From Mucor racemosus (lineage: Eukaryota; Mucoromycota; Mucoromycetes; Mucorales; Mucoraceae): DNA of 64,000 bases. Made by a program: the position numbers and the translations under genes. Each line of letters starts with the position of its first letter. The stretch's first letter is position 1. The notes beneath the pieces are model-generated. The model searched no databases. It was not told the DNA's origin and saw only the letters and a program-made list of their open reading frames with translations. This document shows, piece by piece, positions 57,395-64,000 of this stretch. The stretch spans positions 124,001 to 188,000 of the forward strand of contig JAPEHQ010000018.1 of the NCBI GenBank assembly GCA_027405735.1, in the 5' to 3' direction.

Positions 57395-58991
57395 CTTCAA
57401 AATCGGAGCGCGCTCTTGTCTTTAAAGCTAACCTCATACTAGACACTTTTTTAGACTTCTATACTTTCCTTAGACACTGCTAAACAGATATAAATTGATC
57501 GCATTATGCTACCTATTCCTAAATTTATTCTACATTTTATAAAAGACTCAAAAACACGTAAAAGCCGCTGCTTTTTCCTTGAAAACTAGATCTAACTTTT
57601 CATCACTGCTCTACTTTTTTTTCCACTAAAGAACGCCAACAAAAAAATTATGTGCCAATGTACCTGAGATGATCAGCTTTAATCCAAAAATAAGTATCCA
57701 AAAATATCCTATTTTTTGCAGTTGTTATAACTTTTTCAGTGCTAATGTTTCAGATTTTCACACGTACTTCACTGCTAAAAACCAGAAACTTTGAGGCGTC
57801 ATATCTCTATGAAAAATTAAGCTTTAGTAACATTTTCTAATAATAAAACTTGTTTGTTTTAAAGTGCTCTATAACATGTTTGAGTATAAAAAAATTCAGG
57901 GCACTTTTATTTTTTTTTTCATTTTTTTGACATTTTTGTGGTAAATTTCAAAACATTTGTTAAATTGAGTAATAGTTTTTTTCTACTCATGTTATCAAGC
58001 TCGTTGAGCTCTCTCGGATCTAATTTAGATTTTTTCAAAATATTGATTTTTCGTGGAGATATCCTCAAAAATGTGTACAAATATATACCTTCATTTCTAG
58101 CGTCCATTTTCCCCTTGTATACCCTCATCCCAAATTCTGAATCTGAAAAAAATTTGACAAAAATCTGGTTTTCTCTACCAAAAATGCAGCTAGAAGATTT
58201 CTCAATAGCTCAATCGATAGGTAATGTTTTGGCGCATTATTTTAATTAGTTATATTTTAAATACTTTTATAAAAAGTGATGTGTACCTTCAAAAAACCTC
58301 CAAAATTTCAATTTCATTTTACGCAAAATTTAATGTGAAATGTTTGTCTGAATTTTATTTAGATGGATGCAGAATTTAAAACTATACAAAAGCTATTTAG
58401 TATATTAGGCCGACTTACTTTGCAGTTCATGAGCCATTAAATGATTTTGTTTTTTTCATCATTTTTCGTCCATTTTTTAAAATAAATTTTGGAGCCCAGT
58501 TATCATAAGCTGTAAGCTGTGATATCGACTATTATTTTGATTATCTCGATGAAAAGTCAATATTTTTGGCTGAAACAAAAAATACAGAGTGTCTTTGAGT
58601 TGGGTGTGTTTTGTGAACACAAAAAATTAATACGTTAATTTAGATGCTCAATTTTTTCATATATAATCAATTTTAAGTCAATATTGGTCAATTTTGGTCA
58701 ATGTTTGGCCAGTGCGCTTATATTTTAATATTAATATTCCTATTTTCCGAGAGATATCAATGGCCTATAGAGTGAAGATATATCTTCTTTAAAGTTTTAC
58801 GTAATTCGACTCAATATTGGGCGAAAACATTCGAAAACCATTTAAAGACCGTCTGAAATAAACCTATTTTTTGCAGCTGTAACAAAAGCTCTATCTCGGC
58901 GAATTTCGATCCTAATAACTTCCAGCTTTGCATGAGAGTAAAGATAAATCTTTGACATGCTAATCTCAAAGAGAAACGTCTACTACCTACT
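57395..58991 (+). repeat. R1 dispersed repeat, copy 3 (uninterrupted)
   Basis: About 1.6 kb. Its left half matches 39690-40405 and (inverted) 22870-23390; its right half matches 44851-45709. It has no protein-coding frame and no clear terminal repeats. Words like GAGATATC and TATCTC recur through it (about 57809, 58054, 58548, 58749, 58893). Confidence 0.85.
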
Positions 58992-60441
58992 GTGGATTGA
59001 TAAAACCATTGACAAAGTGCACCTATAGTTTACTGCACACTTTTATTGAAAACGATTCAAACACTATGATCTCTATGAATACTGATCCAAGTAATTTACT
59101 ACTTTTCATGGATATAGATATGCATAGATACGACAAGTATTTCAGATTCTAGCTTCCATGGGTCATTGTGCATTCGATAAGTTTTGCAGTAAAATGAGGG
59201 ATAAAAGAGCGATAAAATAATACTGTTAAAACCATTCTTTATTATTGAAATATGGATAACGTGCAATAAAATGGTTATTCTATGTTTCTATTTATATTAT
59301 TCGGTAATTATTTACTATCTGACAATTGTATTGCAATTGCCAGTGATTCCATTACTTTTGAATATAAATGTTGGGTTGTTTGGTTATTGATCTGGTTATA
59401 GTATAATTATAATGTGCTATATATACATCTATTTTTTCAAAAAAAAAAAAAAGAATTTAAATATTGATTTAATTAGCTGTAAACAATTAAATACCAGAGA
59501 AAATATAAGAAAATCGTAAATCCTTGTTTCGTAAATAAATCGCTTTGTTGTTGGATGGTCATCAGGTATATAATAATAATAATAAACAGTAGACATCAGT
59601 ATCTACTTGATATCTTTTAAATAATGCAAATTATGGGGTCTTGTATGAGCAATTAGCAACAAAAGGTAATAATGCAACATCAGCCGTACACTTTGGAAGC
59701 GTTGCAGGACTTCTTCGCAAACTAATAATACACTTTTAGAGGAAAGTTGATAAATCCTTTGAATACAACAAAGCAAATCATGGTTTTCCTGTCTGCATAT
59801 TAAACCCATAAAAAAGACGGACCGTTTTAATATGCTTCGAATGCATACAATCTTAAAGATTCAAGGTAAAGAAACCGTTTCAGACATACAGACGAAAAAA
59901 TTTTGGTCTACATTGTATTAGCTACGTTTGATAAATTATTGAATGATCAAAAAGTAGACATGTAAGTTAACAGAAAATATATACATAAATTAGAAATATT
60001 CCATAATATATTTTTCTTTGATATGTTTGTTTTTAAACTAATCTTTTGTCTATCGTATAATATATATATACGTATATCAAAATTCTTCAAAAATTGAAAA
60101 TATCACTTTCATGTTAGGCAGCGCATCTTAATACTACATACTATTAATATGGTATGCGATATCCATAACTAAATTTCAATAGTAAAACTCTCAATTAGGT
60201 GTAAGACTTTACTTGGAAGACTGCAACAATAGAAAGCTTATGAAATTTAAACCCTCCATGTTAATAAGGTTTTACATGCAAAATGCAGCTGAATATTTAG
60301 TAATACAAGAACTATCAATACATTTATTAATAAAACTACATTGTGATTCGAGTGAAAAATTTAGTAAATTTGGTATTAACTAAAGTAATATTAAATGATA
60401 TACGGTGTAAAAAAGAACGTGGAATATGATAAAAAGACAAT
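58992..60441. other. Gene-free interval
   Basis: AT-rich; (AAT)n at about 59572-59586. No gene recognised. Confidence 0.5.
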
Positions 60442-61300
60442 TTAAGCCTTAGTGCGGTAAGCGCTACCCTTGGTTTTGCCAAGACATTCAGCAACAGAGA
60501 CAAACTTGTAGTTCTTCTTACCCTTGATGTAAGTGATAATCCAAGGAACCAACTTATCGGCAGTCTTCTTGTAGACATCGTGGTGAAGAGCGATATGACC
60601 ATGAGGCTTAGTCTTGGAATCCTTCTCGATAACATTCTTGTAGTTCTTTTGTTCAGTAGAAATACTGGCAATATCACTGTATCTCCAATCATTGGAATCA
60701 ATATCCCAAAGAATAGCAGTGTAGCCGAGCTCACCAAGAGACTTGAGAGTAGTAGTATCATAAGAACCGGCAGGAGGACGCATGTAGAGAGGGTTCTTGC
60801 CAATGATGGAACGGAAAACCTTTTCAAGCTTTTGCATTTCAGACTTAACCTTGGTAGAACTTTGACCACCGAGTTCAAGATGGTTGTAGGTGTGGCTACC
60901 AAGTTGATGACCCATATCGTAAACGTGCTTGATAACTTGTTTGTAAGTCTTGGTACCAGCAGAAGTCTCTACAGATTGAGTGTTAACATCACTACATTTT
61001 TTTTTAAAAAAAAGAAGAAGAGATTAATATTTTATATACAATCATGAATTAACCGCAAAAAACTTACACCCAGTTGTTACCGTTCATAAAGAAAGTAGCA
61101 ACGACACCTTCGGCTTTAAGGGTTTCGGCCAAAGCCCAAGTGTATTCGTATGGTCCATCATCGAAAGTCAATGCGATGGTACCAGGAACGGTACAGGTGG
61201 AGATGAGCTTGGCGCTGGCAGCTCTCTTTTCGAGAGGAGCAGGGGCAGCGGAAACAGCAGTGGCAACTGCGGCTAAAGTAATAAGGAATGAGGAACGCAT
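60442..61300 (-). CDS. Secreted chitin deacetylase (carbohydrate esterase 4, NodB domain)
   Basis: Two exons on the minus strand, 61068-61300 and 60442-60991, encode 260 residues. A signal peptide covers residues 1 to about 18, followed by APAPLEKR with a Lys-Arg processing site. All five NodB motifs are present: TFDDGP (45-50), SHTYNH (110-115, metal-binding His), RPPAGSYD (149-156), DIDSNDW (174-180) and LHHDV (213-217). The enzyme removes acetyl groups from chitin to make chitosan, a main wall polymer in Mucoromycota. No chitin-binding module or GPI signal is seen, so it is probably released. TATAAAAAG lies 75 bp upstream (61375-61383, minus). Confidence 0.93.
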
Positions 61301-61374
61301 TTAAAAAAAGGAAGGTAAAAAAGAGTGTAGTTGAAAAAGATAAAGATTATTGCTAAAATGTTACATTCGAGCTC

Positions 61375-61383
61375 TTTTTATAC
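61375..61383 (-). promoter_or_regulatory. TATA box of the chitin deacetylase gene
   Basis: TATAAAAAG on the minus strand, about 75 bp upstream of the start codon. Confidence 0.5.
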
Positions 61384-63505
61384 TTTTTCTTCTCTTTAGG
61401 AAACCAAAGATTACTCGTGAGATTTATAAATAATGTTGCTTTTTTGTACGCCAGATTTTTGTTTTATGTATATAGACATGTTCCGTTTTTAGAGTGTAAT
61501 CTCCTATTCAATGAAAATCCTTTATGTTTTCCTCTGGATATCTTTTTTATATAAATTTATGACAAATATTGTACATAGTAGTTATCAACTGTTTATAAAT
61601 TGAATTCGATAGAACAAGTCTATTATCATCATCGTCTATTTTTAATTAAATAGCCGCAGTTAAGTGGATAATTTGCATTAGGAAATTGGGCTTTAGTTCA
61701 TCTAAACTAAAGAGCTCTTTTTTAAACTTAAAAAGATAGTGATGCAGTATATGCAAATGCTACAGCTTAGTGAAAATCATTTTTAGATATCTAGATACTC
61801 TACCAGTCATCAACTATAAAGAAAGAAAAACAGCTACTCGTAACACAAAAAGGGTTGAAGTTTTTTTTACAACGGTTTACCAAGAGTTGGAAATAGTACA
61901 TTTATGGTAATAATAAACGTTTTGTTGGTTTGGCTTGCATCTTTTTCCTGGGTTATGAAGATGATAAAATTACCAAAACAGGTAATTTTTGAATTTGATG
62001 TGTACATTCTGTTGTTGTACGATTTTTAAATTACAAGTGTAGATTTTCTGGTCCTTTTCTGTAGCACACAAATGGATTCTCCTCTTTTTTTTCTTCCTAT
62101 GAATTACCTTTAGCATGCAATTATCGTTGAATAATCTACACAGTGTTAATCATAAATATGAGTTGATCATCATGAGTGATATTCAATTAGCATGGAATCA
62201 TTGATAACCCCGCCTTAGTGTTTAAGTAATTATCAACTGAGAAGCTCTTATTTTTTTTTCGTACTCTTTTCAATAACCTAATGTGTTCACATTTGAATAG
62301 AATCTAAGGAAGAATTATTTTGATACCTTTATTTGAACGACAGTTCATTTCTCTTTCCCCTCCTCCTTAACTCAACCTTTTCAGCCTGTTGTTCATATTT
62401 CCGCTGATCATCTATTTTTAACATAGAGCGGCATTTTTCTTATTTGATTTTACTACTCGAGAAAAATACGATGACACTATTGGAAGTTTTTATCCAAGCA
62501 TCAAAACGTTTTTTTTTTTTTAATTTTAGAACTTGATATATTTGATGCATAGTTTGTATGACGAAAAAACGATTAAATGTTGCTTACATTTGTAAATAGA
62601 AACGTGTTTGACAGACTTGTATATTATATATGCCGTAAAACATTATAATATGACTTGCATATATAATCAATAATTGCTTGTCTTAAAAATAAAACCTCCT
62701 CAATGTATTGATTATATAGAAGCTTAGAGTTTTCTTTTAGGTCATTCAGGACCATTATTCCGGTAGATAAAAATAACTGAAATCAACATCTATTCGACAA
62801 GCGATGATGAATATTATGATGTTCCTGCAATTTCTCAATGAAAATTTCTGTTTAATCTATTTATATGCAAATAAACTCGAGCTGCAAGGTCGTTTATTCG
62901 ACTAAAAAAACTCAATGCTTGTAATAATTTCTGCATCCAATCTATTCCTTTCCGATAATAGCGATGACATTATATATTGACATAATTTTTTAGTAATATA
63001 GCTTTTAGCATGATCTGAGTGTACTTTTTTGGATCTGGAATTTCGAATCTCAAATCAACAGCTAAAGGCATTTTCGTACACTTTTCCTAAATTTCTGGTT
63101 GTATGCTATACTATATATACATCAAGTAAGCTTCGTAGAATTTGCTGTTGAGCATAATTTTCTATCAATGTTCACTTGTACGAATAATAAAAACTATAGA
63201 GAAACGTGGATTAGTTTTGGCTTTCTTGATGGTCATTTGTATTTCATCCAATGTATTTGTTAGTTTGTTGAGCAATCTTCAGCTTTTGAGGCATTTGGGT
63301 GTCTCCTGAATCCCCAATACGCTTTAAAATCAGTACAATGTAGAACTTTTATTGGGTGTATCCAACGAATGAAAGCTAGCCATTTCATGTAGCGCTATCC
63401 AATTACTGGAAAATTGGGCATTTGGGCGTACTAGGGCTCCCTAAAACCCCCAATATTCATTTCTTATTTTTTTTTTGGCAAGATTCATTCCTTATTCGTT
63501 CTGTC
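61384..63505. other. Gene-free AT-rich interval
   Basis: Nothing recognised except a short repeated pattern: GGCATTTGGG followed by CTCC and CCCCAATA occurs at about 63292-63322 and again at about 63418-63454. Confidence 0.45.
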
Positions 63506-63823
63506 ATGGCTCTCACCAACGGTGAGTTACAGTTAATCTATGACAACTTTGATTTCTTTTCTCGTTTGGTTCCTGGGTTCAGCCATTCGTCTATCATATA
63601 ACAAGTCCAAGACTACGTACTACAATCGGACGAATGCCTCTGGGTGCTTTGCGTCGGTACTGGCACTTTGATTCATCAAGGCTCCGTACCCACCCTCATC
63701 CCCCTACAAACAAAAAAAAAAGGAACGAGCAAAAAAAGACGCTTTGAACTCCGTGATTTCATATTTGCATTACTCAGTCTTCATCATCTATTTTCAGTAC
63801 TTTTCTCAAAAGTAACTCCATAA
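63506..63823 (+). pseudogene. Possible decayed coding segment of unknown family
   Basis: A 106-codon frame from ATG 63506 to TAA 63821, interrupted once by TAA at 63599. It is less AT-rich than its surroundings and protein-like: MALTNGELQLIYDNFDFFSR before the stop and QVQDYVLQSDECLWVLCVGT after it, then a basic KKKGTSKKRR stretch. No family recognised. It could be a truncated gene or part of a transposable element. Confidence 0.3.
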
Positions 63824-64000
63824 TAAAAAATAGAAGTGTAATTTGGAGGCGCTACTAAATAATTCCAGCTAATATATTGCCAAATATCTTGCTCAACTGG
63901 TTATGGAAAACTCTTTAAAATTCTGACATTGAAATTTCCAGGCTTAAATTTAACATGTTTGATGAGTGGTATCTTGAGACCTTAATAAATCAATGCGCTT

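Noticed and set aside
60580..61047. 155-codon plus-strand frame
   Set aside because: Antisense to the chitin deacetylase coding exon.
1..64000. tRNA, rRNA or CRISPR features
   Set aside because: No A/B-box pair with a cloverleaf, rRNA block or regularly spaced repeat-spacer array was recognised on either strand by eye; a covariance-model scan would be needed to exclude small RNAs.

Overview
The window reads as nuclear DNA of an early-diverging filamentous fungus, most likely Mucoromycota (Mucorales-like). The evidence is very AT-rich intergenic DNA, genes with short GT-AG introns of about 50-100 nt, a secreted chitin deacetylase, a chromodomain Ty3/Gypsy element and many dispersed AT-rich repeats. 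Species cannot be told from sequence alone.

Layout. 1-1474: 5' part of a LINE-type ORF1 (minus strand), running off the left edge. 1.9-8.5 kb: gene island with a NASP-type histone H3 chaperone (minus), riboflavin kinase (plus), an 8-exon GH31 glycosidase of the sulfoquinovosidase-like branch (plus) and an acetate-transporter-family membrane protein (minus). 8.5-27.5 kb: repeat island. It holds an orphan two-exon gene tail, two copies of a duplicated segment (D1) carrying a broken dynein intermediate chain fragment, a very young Ty3/Gypsy chromovirus inserted into one D1 copy (identical 727-bp LTRs, CTATT target duplication), a Helitron-like candidate, a diverged solo LTR and a decayed gag fragment. 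27.5-38.8 kb: second gene island with an AAAP amino-acid transporter, a peroxisomal-type mitochondrial carrier family protein, LSM12, a PAS-like protein, GET2 and mitochondrial ribosomal protein mL61. 38.8-46.5 kb: repeat island in which a 1.6-kb dispersed repeat (R1) is split by a 4.4-kb insertion carrying a decayed transposase-like gene. 46.5-56.7 kb: third island with a tubulin-tyrosine-ligase-like protein and a DnaJ protein whose convergent coding regions overlap by 6 bp, ribosomal protein eS28, and CPSF160/Cft1. 56.9-60.4 kb: the intact R1 copy. 60.4-61.3 kb: chitin deacetylase. 61.3-64 kb: mostly empty, with a possible decayed coding segment near the right end.

The host genes are ordinary housekeeping functions (chromatin, flavin synthesis, 3'-end mRNA processing, translation, tail-anchored protein insertion, cell wall) and form no operon-like pathway. 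The most informative part is the repeat history. One paralogous empty site dates the chromovirus insertion, and another (the R1 copy at 57.4-59.0 kb) delimits the 40.4-44.85 kb insertion. That insertion, flanked by a CTCATCC duplication, carrying a multi-exon RGTN/EGGVH-family gene and ending in an AAGC/GAGC motif array, is the best candidate here for an undescribed mobile element.
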